From Candidatus Aerophobota bacterium (GTDB lineage: Bacteria > Aerophobota > Aerophobia > Aerophobales > AE-B3A), in assembly GCA_030610725.1 (NCBI GenBank), contig JAUWRE010000097.1, positions 1 to 5,056 on the forward strand: 5,056 bases of DNA, written 5' to 3'. The notes beneath the pieces were generated by a model that was not told the DNA's origin, made no database searches, and saw only the letters and a list, made by a program, of their open reading frames with translations. Within the stretch, counting starts at the first letter, position 1. Each line of letters begins with the position of its first letter. Shown piece by piece: positions 1 to 5,056 of the stretch. The translations under genes were made by a program, and so were the position numbers.

Positions 1-2
1 GA

Positions 3-53
3 AGAATCCTTCATGATGAAGAGAATGAACTTCAACGTTTGCATAAGCTGTAG
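3..53 (+). CDS. possible C-terminal tail of a convergent gene (partial, very tentative)
   Basis: The plus-strand frame from base 3 is open from the window edge to a TAG at 51-53 and reads RILHDEENELQRLHKL. This charged, Leu-spaced peptide looks like a protein C-terminus. If real, the gene enters from the left and ends 47 bp before the aspS stop, giving a tail-to-tail arrangement. Only 16 codons are visible, another plus frame is also open (to 60), and no clear bidirectional terminator lies between, so it could be chance. No family can be assigned. Confidence 0.2.
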   Translation, partial: RILHDEENELQRLHKL

Positions 54-64
54 AGACTAAACAA

Positions 65-84
65 ATTTGAGAATATTTGAGAAA
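65..84. repeat. two tandem copies of a 10-bp AT-rich unit downstream of aspS
   Basis: The unit ATTTGAGAAT at 65-74 is followed directly by ATTTGAGAAA at 75-84, nine of ten bases identical. It sits 17 bp past the aspS stop codon. No stable GC-rich hairpin with a T run is present, so I do not call it a terminator. It may simply be slippage in non-coding DNA. Confidence 0.4.
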
Positions 85-100
85 AAATGGAGATACGAAT

Positions 101-1879
101 TTATTGGGGTGTAATAGAATCTTCTTCGATTTTTAGATGCAATTCTTTGAGTTGCTCTGGATCTACTGGAGAGGGAGCCTGAGTTAGAGGAGAAATTGCT
201 TTCTGGGTCTTAGGAAAGGCAATAACCTCCCTTATAGAGGTGGCGCCAGTCAAAACCATGGCCAATCTATCCATACCTAGAGCTATCCCTCCATGAGGAG
301 GGGCTCCAAATGATAGGGCATCAAGGAAAAAACCAAATTTTTTTCTGGCCTCAAAAGAGTCTATTCCTAAAATTTCAAATATCCGTTCCTGAATTTCTCT
401 TCTATGATTTCTGATGCTTCCGCTGCCAATTTCTTCTCCATTGAGGACGATATCATACTGGCGAGCCTTTGCCTTTTCCGGATTTTCTTGCAAAAGAGAT
501 AAATCATCTTCTTGGGGTGAGGCAAAAGGATTGTGAGAGAAGGTTAACTTGCCATCTTCATTACGCTCAAAGAGAGGGAAGTCAGTCACCCAAGCCAACT
601 GGTAAGTATTCTTGGGAATAAGGTTAAATTTTCGAGCTAAATGAAGACGAAGATTGGCTAAAGATTCATTGACTATCTCTTTTTTCTGGGCGACAAAGAA
701 AAGGATGTCTCCTTCCTCACCCTCCATACAATTCACTATTTCCGAAAGAATGTTCTCAGGGATAAACTTAGCCAGAGGAGATCCAGTCTTCCTCTCTCCC
801 AAGAAAATCCAGCTTAGCCCCTTTGCACCATAAAGAGTAATCCAGCCGGAAAGTTCCTCAAGCTCCTTTCGTGAAAGCGAAGCTCCTTGCGGAAGTCTCA
901 GTCCTTTGACTATACCGTCTTTTTTCAGGACGTTCCGAAAAACCTCAAACTTGATTTTACTGGCTAGAGCCGATACATCTTTAAGCTCTAATCTAAAGCG
1001 AAGATCGGGTTTATCAGTGCCAAAGCGACTCATTGCTTCTTCATAGGTAAGACGAGGAAAAGGAAGAGAAAGGGACACTCCTAGAACTTTTTGGAATATA
1101 TTAGCCAGCATTTCCTCTATCAGAGCATAGATATCCTCTTCGCAGATAAATGAAGCCTCGATGTCTATTTGAGTATGCTCAGGTTGTCTATCTGCTCGCA
1201 AATCTTCATCTCGAAAGCACCTGACAATCTGAAAGTATCGGTCAAAACTAGCTATCATCAGAAGCTGCTTAAAGAGCTGAGGAGACTGAGCAAGAGCATA
1301 AAATTCTCCCGGATTCAAGCGAGAAGGAACCAGATAATCCCTTGCTCCTTCCGGGGTACTGCGAGTAAGAAAAGGAGTTTCTATTTCTACAAATCCTTTC
1401 TTATCAAGGAAACTACGCACTTCTTTGGTTATCTGGTAGCGTAACTTAAGATTTTTTTGCATAATTGGTCTGCGTAAGTCCAGGTATCGATATTTCAACC
1501 TCACTTCCTCCCCTGTCTCTATTTCGTCCTCAATAGAGAGAGGAAGAGGTTTAGAAAGATTGAGAATCTCTAAATTTCTTACCATTACTTCTATTTCTCC
1601 TGTGTTTAGTTTAGGATTTATAGTTTCTTCTGACCTTGCCTGCACTTTTCCAGCTGCAGCAATTACCCACCCCTCTCTCAGGGAATTAGCCTGGAAGTGG
1701 CTCTCTTTGTCTATCGTCGGATTAAAAACTAGTTGAGTTAGACCGGTCTTATCTCCCAAATCAATAAAGATAATTCCGCCGTGGTCTCGTCTTTTCTTTA
1801 TCCATCCAGCTAAGGTAACTTCTCTACCCACAGCCTTTTTAGTCAAAACCCCACAAAAGTGGTCACGTCTCAATATCAT
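101..1879 (-). CDS. aspS: aspartyl-tRNA synthetase, probably non-discriminating (AspRS/AspRS-NonD)
   Basis: This cytoplasmic class II synthetase attaches aspartate to tRNA-Asp using ATP. Its 592 residues match the usual bacterial length of about 590. In order they show an N-terminal OB-fold anticodon-binding domain (about 1-110, with RRDHGG at 30-35), class II motif 1 around 160-172, [11 protein letters not shown] at 198-208, motif 2 with [18 protein letters not shown] at 222-239, a GAD-type insertion (about 285-410), and motif 3 with [11 protein letters not shown] at 535-545. His33 replaces the Leu seen in E. coli (RRDLG), and Glu85 aligns with the E. coli Lys of DEKN. The equivalent positions in the Pseudomonas aeruginosa enzyme (His31, Gly83) govern tolerance of tRNA-Asn, so this enzyme is inferred to make Asp-tRNA-Asn as well. 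The ATG at 1879 is supported by AGGAG at 1893-1889, nine bases upstream. The gene lies 175 bp after hisS. The identification is certain; the tRNA specificity is inference. Confidence 0.98.
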   Translation of the reverse strand: MILRRDHFCGVLTKKAVGREVTLAGWIKKRRDHGGIIFIDLGDKTGLTQLVFNPTIDKESHFQANSLREGWVIAAAGKVQARSEETINPKLNTGEIEVMVRNLEILNLSKPLPLSIEDEIETGEEVRLKYRYLDLRRPIMQKNLKLRYQITKEVRSFLDKKGFVEIETPFLTRSTPEGARDYLVPSRLNPGEFYALAQSPQLFKQLLMIASFDRYFQIVRCFRDEDLRADRQPEHTQIDIEASFICEEDIYALIEEMLANIFQKVLGVSLSLPFPRLTYEEAMSRFGTDKPDLRFRLELKDVSALASKIKFEVFRNVLKKDGIVKGLRLPQGASLSRKELEELSGWITLYGAKGLSWIFLGERKTGSPLAKFIPENILSEIVNCMEGEEGDILFFVAQKKEIVNESLANLRLHLARKFNLIPKNTYQLAWVTDFPLFERNEDGKLTFSHNPFASPQEDDLSLLQENPEKAKARQYDIVLNGEEIGSGSIRNHRREIQERIFEILGIDSFEARKKFGFFLDALSFGAPPHGGIALGMDRLAMVLTGATSIREVIAFPKTQKAISPLTQAPSPVDPEQLKELHLKIEEDSITPQ

Positions 1880-1888
1880 TATCTCTAT

Positions 1889-1893
1889 CTCCT
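1889..1893 (-). promoter_or_regulatory. aspS ribosome-binding site (AGGAG)
   Basis: AGGAG on the minus strand, separated from the aspS ATG by nine bases, is a strong Shine-Dalgarno match. It fixes the start that gives the expected N-terminus ([10 protein letters not shown], comparable to MRTEYCG in E. coli). Confidence 0.75.
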
Positions 1894-1905
1894 AATTAGC
1901 ACAGC

Positions 1906-1953
1906 GTATATAGTAATGGTATATCATCGGTTAATTAGTTAAATGGTTAATTT
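1906..1953 (+). repeat. GT-anchored short repeats, plus-strand orientation, hisS-aspS spacer
   Basis: Read on the plus strand, this stretch is a run of short units that each begin with GT: GTATATA, GTAATG and GTATATC (1906-1925), then after a short break three 8-bp units GTTAATTA, GTTAAATG and GTTAATTT (1930-1953). It ends directly at the hairpin at 1954-1972. The units resemble those on the other side of the hairpin, which run in the opposite orientation. No coding function is apparent. Confidence 0.6.
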
Positions 1954-1997
1954 TCCCCTTGCCCACAGGGGAGAGAGCACTATTCACCAATTAACCA
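1944..1997. repeat. nested inverted repeat: 6-bp GC-rich hairpin inside a 9-bp AT-rich stem
   Basis: The inner arms TCCCCT (1954-1959) and AGGGGA (1967-1972) pair perfectly around a 7-base loop. The outer arms TGGTTAATT (1944-1952) and AATTAACCA (1989-1997) are also perfect complements and enclose the inner hairpin. In the transcribed (minus) sense the inner stem is followed by AAAATTAACC rather than a T run, so it lacks the signature of a Rho-independent terminator. It could act as an mRNA structure between hisS and aspS, or be the core of a small repeat element. The hairpin is visible in the sequence; any function is inference. Confidence 0.55.
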
Positions 1998-2009
1998 CTC
2001 ACCACTTAC
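1974..2009 (-). repeat. degenerate 7-bp repeats, minus orientation, hisS-aspS spacer
   Basis: On the minus strand, GTAAGTG (2009-2003), GTGAGTG (2002-1996) and GTTAATT (1995-1989) are contiguous. After one extra base come GTGAATA (1987-1981) and GTGCTCT (1980-1974). They look like decayed members of the cleaner four-unit array at 2031-2058, separated from it by about 21 bp of unrelated sequence. Confidence 0.55.
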
Positions 2010-2030
2010 TATCTTATCGTTCTCTCTTTC

Positions 2031-2058
2031 GATTCACTATTCACCATTCACTATTCAC
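2031..2058 (-). repeat. four perfect-phase heptad repeats, GTGAAT[A/G/C], overlapping the hisS stop
   Basis: Four contiguous 7-bp units on the minus strand (2058-2052, 2051-2045, 2044-2038, 2037-2031) are GTGAATA, GTGAATG, GTGAATA and GTGAATC, differing only in the last base. The first G is the third base of the last hisS sense codon (Ser418), and the next three bases are the hisS TGA stop. The array therefore starts inside the gene and supplies its stop codon. Confidence 0.85.
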
Positions 2059-3311
2059 GACTGCAATTTTTTGATAAATTGTTTAAGATCAGCCCAATCT
2101 ATCTTTTCCTGGTTACCTGTTTGCATATTCCTCAGAATGAATCGATTCTCTGTTACTTCTCTGTCTCCTACAATCATTACCCACTTAATACCTTTCTTAT
2201 CAGCTATTTTTAATTGGGAGGAGAGACTCTTCTCTGATAGGTTCAGCCAGGTTCTTATACCCTGAGAACGGAATAAAGCTGCTATCTGGTATCCTTTAGT
2301 CTGATTTGCTTCACCCAAAGTGGCTATATAGATAAAAGGAGTGACGGCGGAAGGAATCTCTGCTCTGTTTTTATTTAGAGCAATCAAAAGTCGTTCTATT
2401 CCGATGGAAAAACCGACAGCAGGCGTAGAAGGTCCTCCTAGCTCTTCCACTAAATCATCGTATCTTCCCCCTCCGCAAATGGTATCCTGAGCTCCCAGAG
2501 AAGGGGCTACAAATTCGAAAACAGTTCTCGTGTAGTAATCAAGTCCTCTTACTAAACGAGGATTGAGGTTGAATCCAATACCAATATCCTTTAGACCCAC
2601 CTTTACTTTTTGAAAGTGCATTTGACAATCTTCACATAAATAGCTTTTTATCAAGGGAACTTGCTCTATTATTAAACGACACTCTTTATTCTTACAGTCG
2701 AGAACACGCAGGGTATTGTATTCAAGCCGGTTTTTGCATACAGAGCAAAGACCATCTATATGGTTCTTGAGATATTTCTTGAGCTCTCTCTTATAGTGAG
2801 GTCTACACTTTTTACATCCAATAGAATTAAGTTGAATATCAAAATCGGCAAAACCTATTTCTCTAAAGAATTCAAACCCTATATTTATAATCTCCAGGTC
2901 AAGATATGGACTTGCTTGCCCTATGGCTTCCACTCCTATTTGGCGAAATTCTCTTAAACGGCCTGCCTGTGGTCTTTCATACCTGAACATAGAACCGATA
3001 TAATAGAGCCGCCATTCTGCGGACTGTTTATCTAGCTTATGTTCTAGGTAAGCCCTGACTACAGAAGCAGTGGCTTCGGGACGCAGAGACAGTTTTCTTC
3101 CTTTTTTATCCAAAAAAGTGTACATCTGTTTGCCGGCATCTGTTTCTTGACCTACGCTACGCAGGAACAACTCCGTTTTTTCAAAAGTGGGAGTTCTTAT
3201 CTCATCGTATCCATATAGAGAAAAAATAGAAGAAGCTTTTCTCTCGAGCCACTGATATTGGTGAATCCTTTCAGGGAGTATATCTTCAACTCCCCGAGGT
3301 GATAGAATCAT
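2055..3311 (-). CDS. hisS: histidyl-tRNA synthetase (HisRS)
   Basis: This cytoplasmic class II synthetase charges tRNA-His with histidine. Its 418 residues fit the bacterial family (about 420). Visible signatures are the N-terminal PRGVEDILP (5-13), motif 1 around TPTFE (40-44), motif 2 with MFRYERPQAGRLREF (108-122), the histidine-specific LVRGLDYYTRTVFEF (253-267) and GGGRYDDL (280-287), and motif 3 with GFSIGIERL (300-308). A C-terminal anticodon-binding domain of about 325-418 follows. The insertion domain (about 163-232) carries eight cysteines: C166/C169, C189/C192, C206, C211, C226/C229. Similar Cys pairs are known to me from some clostridial-type HisRS; metal binding is inference. The ATG at 3311 has AAGGA just upstream and lies 11 bp after the mltG stop, so translation is probably coupled. 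The last codon and stop lie in a heptad repeat. The call is secure. Confidence 0.98.
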   Translation of the reverse strand: MILSPRGVEDILPERIHQYQWLERKASSIFSLYGYDEIRTPTFEKTELFLRSVGQETDAGKQMYTFLDKKGRKLSLRPEATASVVRAYLEHKLDKQSAEWRLYYIGSMFRYERPQAGRLREFRQIGVEAIGQASPYLDLEIINIGFEFFREIGFADFDIQLNSIGCKKCRPHYKRELKKYLKNHIDGLCSVCKNRLEYNTLRVLDCKNKECRLIIEQVPLIKSYLCEDCQMHFQKVKVGLKDIGIGFNLNPRLVRGLDYYTRTVFEFVAPSLGAQDTICGGGRYDDLVEELGGPSTPAVGFSIGIERLLIALNKNRAEIPSAVTPFIYIATLGEANQTKGYQIAALFRSQGIRTWLNLSEKSLSSQLKIADKKGIKWVMIVGDREVTENRFILRNMQTGNQEKIDWADLKQFIKKLQS

Positions 3312-3317
3312 TAATCT

Positions 3318-3325
3318 TTTCCTTA
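3318..3325 (-). promoter_or_regulatory. hisS ribosome-binding site overlapping the mltG stop codon
   Basis: On the minus strand the sequence TAAGGAAAAGATTAATG contains both the mltG TAA (3325-3323) and the hisS Shine-Dalgarno AAGGA, which shares the last two bases of that stop. The hisS ATG begins at 3311. Ribosomes finishing mltG would end on the hisS ribosome-binding site, which supports one transcript and coupled translation. Confidence 0.75.
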
Positions 3326-4312
3326 TCTATACTTAGAAACTGCGTCCAAGTGTTCCTCATAGGTATTACTGAACTTATGAGTTCCGTCACCTTTAGCTAC
3401 AAAGTAGAGGTAGTCCATCTCATCAGGATACAGGACAGCATAGATGCTATCCTTTCCTGGGTTACAGATAGGGCCGGGAGGAAGCCCATGATATACATAG
3501 GTGTTATAAGGAGACGATACAGTCAGGTCATCATAGGTCAACCGTTCCTGGAAGTTTCCCAGAGCATATTTCACAGTCGGGTCTGCCCGTAGTCTCATCC
3601 CTTTTTCAAGACGATTATAGAAAACAGCAGCAATAATAGGTTTTTCTAAATTAATCTGTGCTTCTTTTTCTACTATTGAAGCCAGGATGATTATTTCTTC
3701 CCTGGAGAGATTGTTCCTAGGAATTTTCTCTTCATAGAGAGGCAAAACTATCTCCTGGAAACGAACAAGAAATTTCCTTATCACTTGTACCCCGTTCTCC
3801 TCTATAAAGAAATAATAAGTATCAGGATAAAGATATCCCTCTAGACTCTCCACTGATAAAAGAAAAGAAAATTCCTCCTTAAAGATTCCAGGGTCATTGA
3901 CCAGTGCTAAAAAATCGTTCTTTTTTATTATTTTTTCTTTCTCTAAAATCTGTGATACCTCCCATTCAGGAAGCCCTTCAGGAATAGTAACTCGAGACCT
4001 CTTTATTCCTCCTTTTTTTAGCTTACCTAAGATATCGATCATATTAGAGGAGCTGAATTCATAATTACCTGCCTTGAGGTCTTTCTCCCAATTGAGAACT
4101 TTAGAAAGAAGAATAAAAAGAAATTTGTTTTTGATAACTGCTTGCTGGCGCAAGATATTGGCAATTTCAAAAGAGTCCGCCCCGGCGGGAATAAGAATAT
4201 TGATAGGAGCCGAGCTATAGAAAGGGAGGAATATCCAGGATAGAAGCAAAACTAATGAAAAAAGCACTGCCGCAACTATTATATTCTTCCACCATATTTT
4301 CTTAAAAACCAT
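3323..4312 (-). CDS. mltG: endolytic murein transglycosylase MltG (YceG-like)
   Basis: MltG cleaves newly made glycan strands inside the chain and is thought to end strand elongation near the peptidoglycan synthases at the membrane. The 329-residue length is close to E. coli MltG (340). Lys/Trp-rich residues 1-9 precede one membrane segment (about 10-32), giving an inner-membrane anchor with the rest outside. A LysM-like region follows (about 36-105, with LKAGNYEF at 79-86), then the YceG catalytic domain. That domain has TIPEGLPEWEV (109-119), LEGYLYPDTY (157-166), ASIVEKEA (211-218) with the Glu residues that include the catalytic one, RLRADPTVKYALG (240-252) and YNTYVYHGLPPGPICNPG (269-286). 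The ATG at 4312 is fixed by an in-frame TGA only three codons upstream (4321-4319), yet no good Shine-Dalgarno precedes it. It lies 94 bp after ruvX and 11 bp before hisS. The call is secure. Confidence 0.97.
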   Translation of the reverse strand: MVFKKIWWKNIIVAAVLFSLVLLLSWIFLPFYSSAPINILIPAGADSFEIANILRQQAVIKNKFLFILLSKVLNWEKDLKAGNYEFSSSNMIDILGKLKKGGIKRSRVTIPEGLPEWEVSQILEKEKIIKKNDFLALVNDPGIFKEEFSFLLSVESLEGYLYPDTYYFFIEENGVQVIRKFLVRFQEIVLPLYEEKIPRNNLSREEIIILASIVEKEAQINLEKPIIAAVFYNRLEKGMRLRADPTVKYALGNFQERLTYDDLTVSSPYNTYVYHGLPPGPICNPGKDSIYAVLYPDEMDYLYFVAKGDGTHKFSNTYEEHLDAVSKYR

Positions 4313-4324
4313 TCTTAATCATTG

Positions 4325-4377
4325 GAAAAAGTATCTTAATTGTTCTGCTCCCACGTCTATAACTTATACTCTTTTTC
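4325..4377 (-). other. AT-rich imperfect inverted repeat in the ruvX-mltG spacer
   Basis: On the minus strand GAAAAAGAGTAT (4377-4366) can pair with ATACTTTTTC (4334-4325), giving ten base pairs with a two-base bulge and a loop of about 31 bases. The 3' arm holds a run of five T. It stops four bases before the TGA that precedes mltG. The stem is almost all A-T, so it is weak as a Rho-independent terminator. It might lower read-through, influence mltG translation, or be incidental. The rest of the 4313-4406 spacer holds the heptad array at 4383-4410 and no convincing promoter. Confidence 0.3.
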
Positions 4378-4382
4378 TTCTC

Positions 4383-4410
4383 GATATACCAGATACTAGA
4401 TACGATTCAC
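4383..4410 (-). repeat. four contiguous heptad repeats overlapping the ruvX stop
   Basis: The minus strand reads as four adjacent 7-bp units: GTGAATC (4410-4404), GTATCTA (4403-4397), GTATCTG (4396-4390) and GTATATC (4389-4383). The first unit is identical to the last unit of the array after hisS, and GTATATC also occurs at 1919-1925 on the plus strand. The first G is the third base of the last ruvX codon (Pro139), and the following TGA is the ruvX stop. This is the same phase as at hisS. Confidence 0.75.
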
Positions 4411-4826
4411 GGTCTTTGGGAGTTCAGATAGTTCTGCAAAATGACGGTAGCCGCAATTTTATCTCTAACTTTTCTTCGTTTCAGGGGACTTACTTTTGCT
4501 TCCCTTAATACCTTTTCTGCCTCCACTGTTGATAGTCTTTCATCAAATAGGACCACCGGAATCTCTATTCCAGAGGATAGCTCATCAACGAAATTACGTA
4601 CCTTTTTTGCCTGCTCTCCTTCCTCTCCTGTCATATTTAGAGGAAGCCCCACTACCAGTTTGTCAACTTCATGTTCAAAAATAAGAGATTTAATATGCTC
4701 TAACTCTTTATTTTTTTCAGGTTTATCCCTTCTTAATTGACCTATACCGGAAGCTACGATTCGTAAAGAATCACTTACTGCTATTCCTATAGTCTTATCT
4801 CCAACATCCAGACATAAGATAGACAT
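4407..4826 (-). CDS. ruvX: RuvX/YqgF family pre-16S rRNA processing nuclease
   Basis: This RNase H-fold protein (YqgF, also called RuvX) matures the 5' end of 16S rRNA in E. coli. Homology first suggested a Holliday-junction resolvase, and the name RuvX reflects that. The 139 residues match the family (about 138). Visible motifs are LDVGDKTIGIAVSD (6-19) with the acidic Asp7, LVVGLPLNMTGEEGEQA (57-73), DERLSTVEAE (95-104) and RDKIAATVILQNYL (121-134), which together supply the expected Asp/Glu metal ligands. The frame is open back to 4901, but I choose the ATG at 4826. It gives the canonical N-terminus and has a G-rich ribosome-binding site (GGGGGA) close upstream, and the 25 extra residues would lie over the end of the zinc-ribbon gene. 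It starts 25 bp after that gene, and mltG follows, a neighbour pairing seen in many bacteria. Confidence 0.95.
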   Translation of the reverse strand: MSILCLDVGDKTIGIAVSDSLRIVASGIGQLRRDKPEKNKELEHIKSLIFEHEVDKLVVGLPLNMTGEEGEQAKKVRNFVDELSSGIEIPVVLFDERLSTVEAEKVLREAKVSPLKRRKVRDKIAATVILQNYLNSQRP

Positions 4827-4832
4827 ATCTCT

Positions 4833-4838
4833 TCCCCC
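4833..4838 (-). promoter_or_regulatory. ribosome-binding site deciding the ruvX start
   Basis: GGGGGA on the minus strand lies six bases before the ATG at 4826, with AAGAGAT between. It is a purine-rich Shine-Dalgarno-like site rather than a perfect one. It sits in the 25-bp gap between the zinc-ribbon stop and ruvX, and supports the 139-residue form over a longer one starting at 4901. Confidence 0.55.
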
Positions 4839-4851
4839 ATCTCTATCAGAA

Positions 4852-5056
4852 TTAAGAATTGTCCATATATAATATACGGGTGCAGTTTTCACAGTAGACA
4901 ATTTCTTCTCTTCTTCTAGCTCGAGCTATCAAAGAAGGAGGAATCTTCACATTACATCCATCGCATATGCCGTTACTGACAGACAGCACCACCGGGTTTT
5001 GTCTAGTTTTCTGTAGTTGTTCGTAGCGTTGGGAAAGAACAAAATTTAATTGAGAA
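4852..5056 (-). CDS. C4-type zinc-ribbon domain protein (DUF164 family), 3' end only
   Basis: The minus-strand frame from 5055 is open from the window edge to a TAA at 4854-4852 and gives the last 67 residues of a protein whose start lies outside. It carries the family pattern: an end of coiled coil with RYEQLQKTR (10-18 of the visible part), a beta stretch NPVVLSV, then NGICDGCNVKIPP (28-40, Cys31 and Cys34) and EEIVYCENCTRILY (50-63, Cys55 and Cys58). The two CxxC pairs make a zinc ribbon. In this family (which includes Helicobacter HP0958/FlgZ) a long N-terminal coiled-coil hairpin precedes the ribbon, and members bind nucleic acids or protein partners; the general role is poorly defined. 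It is upstream of ruvX with a 25-bp gap, so it is probably co-transcribed. Family assignment is firm; the specific function is unknown. Confidence 0.88.
   Translation of the reverse strand, partial: SQLNFVLSQRYEQLQKTRQNPVVLSVSNGICDGCNVKIPPSLIARARRREEIVYCENCTRILYMDNS

Noticed and set aside
9..21. Small palindrome CTTCATGATGAAG at the left edge
   Set aside because: Six-base arms around a single base cannot form a normal hairpin loop; it is probably chance.
1..44. Minus-strand frame open from an ATG at 44 to the window edge, as the next gene in the operon
   Set aside because: Only 14 codons are visible, there is no Shine-Dalgarno, and the overlapping plus-strand frame looks at least as protein-like.
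1905..1940. Sigma-70-type promoter for aspS (TACTAT as a -10)
   Set aside because: No reasonable -35 lies 16-18 bp upstream, and the AT-rich repeat sequence produces such hexamers by chance.
1880..2054. T-box riboswitch or tRNA-responsive leader before aspS
   Set aside because: No T-box-like GGTGGNACC bulge sequence and no GC-rich terminator with a T run are visible; the spacer is mostly short repeats.
1974..2058. CRISPR array
   Set aside because: The units are 7 bp and directly adjacent, with no spacers and no nearby cas genes.
1169..2265. Plus-strand open frames inside aspS and hisS (for example 1169-1444 and 2071-2265)
   Set aside because: They lie entirely opposite strongly conserved synthetase coding sequence, show no recognisable domain, and have no clear ribosome-binding site.
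2760..3592. Plus-strand open frames at 2760-2957 and 3299-3592
   Set aside because: They are antisense to hisS and mltG, and their composition is what complements of conserved coding regions produce by chance.
4441..4740. Plus-strand open frames at 4441-4740 and 4496-4684
   Set aside because: They are antisense to ruvX, Ser/Leu/Pro-rich as expected for reverse-complement readings, and have no family signature.
4827..4901. N-terminal extension of RuvX from an ATG at 4901
   Set aside because: The added 25 residues have no family counterpart and overlap the zinc-ribbon coding end. The internal ATG at 4826 gives the canonical MSILCLDVGDKTIG start.

Overview
This window is a compact stretch of bacterial housekeeping genes, all on the minus strand. 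In transcription order (right to left) they are: the 3' end of a C4-type zinc-ribbon protein gene, ruvX (pre-16S rRNA nuclease family), mltG (endolytic murein transglycosylase), hisS (histidyl-tRNA synthetase) and aspS (aspartyl-tRNA synthetase). Every full gene is intact, of normal family length, and carries its signature motifs. I see no mobile element, CRISPR array, rRNA/tRNA gene, phage gene or defence gene.

The organism cannot be named from this sequence alone. The DNA is AT-leaning by eye. The AspRS has the His (RRDHGG) linked to non-discriminating enzymes that also charge tRNA-Asn. The HisRS has a Cys-rich insertion domain like that of Clostridia and several deep-branching anaerobic lineages. 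The ruvX-mltG and hisS-aspS pairings are common across bacteria. A Firmicutes-like or uncultured deep-branching anaerobic bacterium is a reasonable but weak guess.

Layout: 1-100 is the region downstream of aspS, with a possible tail of a convergent gene. 101-1879 is aspS. 1880-2054 is a 175-bp spacer rich in short GT-anchored repeats with a nested hairpin. 2055-3311 is hisS. Only 11 bp separate hisS from mltG (3323-4312), and the hisS ribosome-binding site overlaps the mltG stop. 4313-4406 is a 94-bp spacer with another heptad repeat. 4407-4826 is ruvX, and 4852-5056 is the zinc-ribbon gene end. The genes probably form one or two transcription units serving ribosome maturation, cell-wall synthesis and tRNA charging.

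The least ordinary signal is in the spacers. Two separate arrays of exactly four 7-bp units begin at the same phase relative to the stop codons of hisS and ruvX, so that the first repeat unit supplies the TGA. A related GTATCT unit follows the aspS stop. The coding content itself is conventional, and I do not find evidence for a new multi-gene system.
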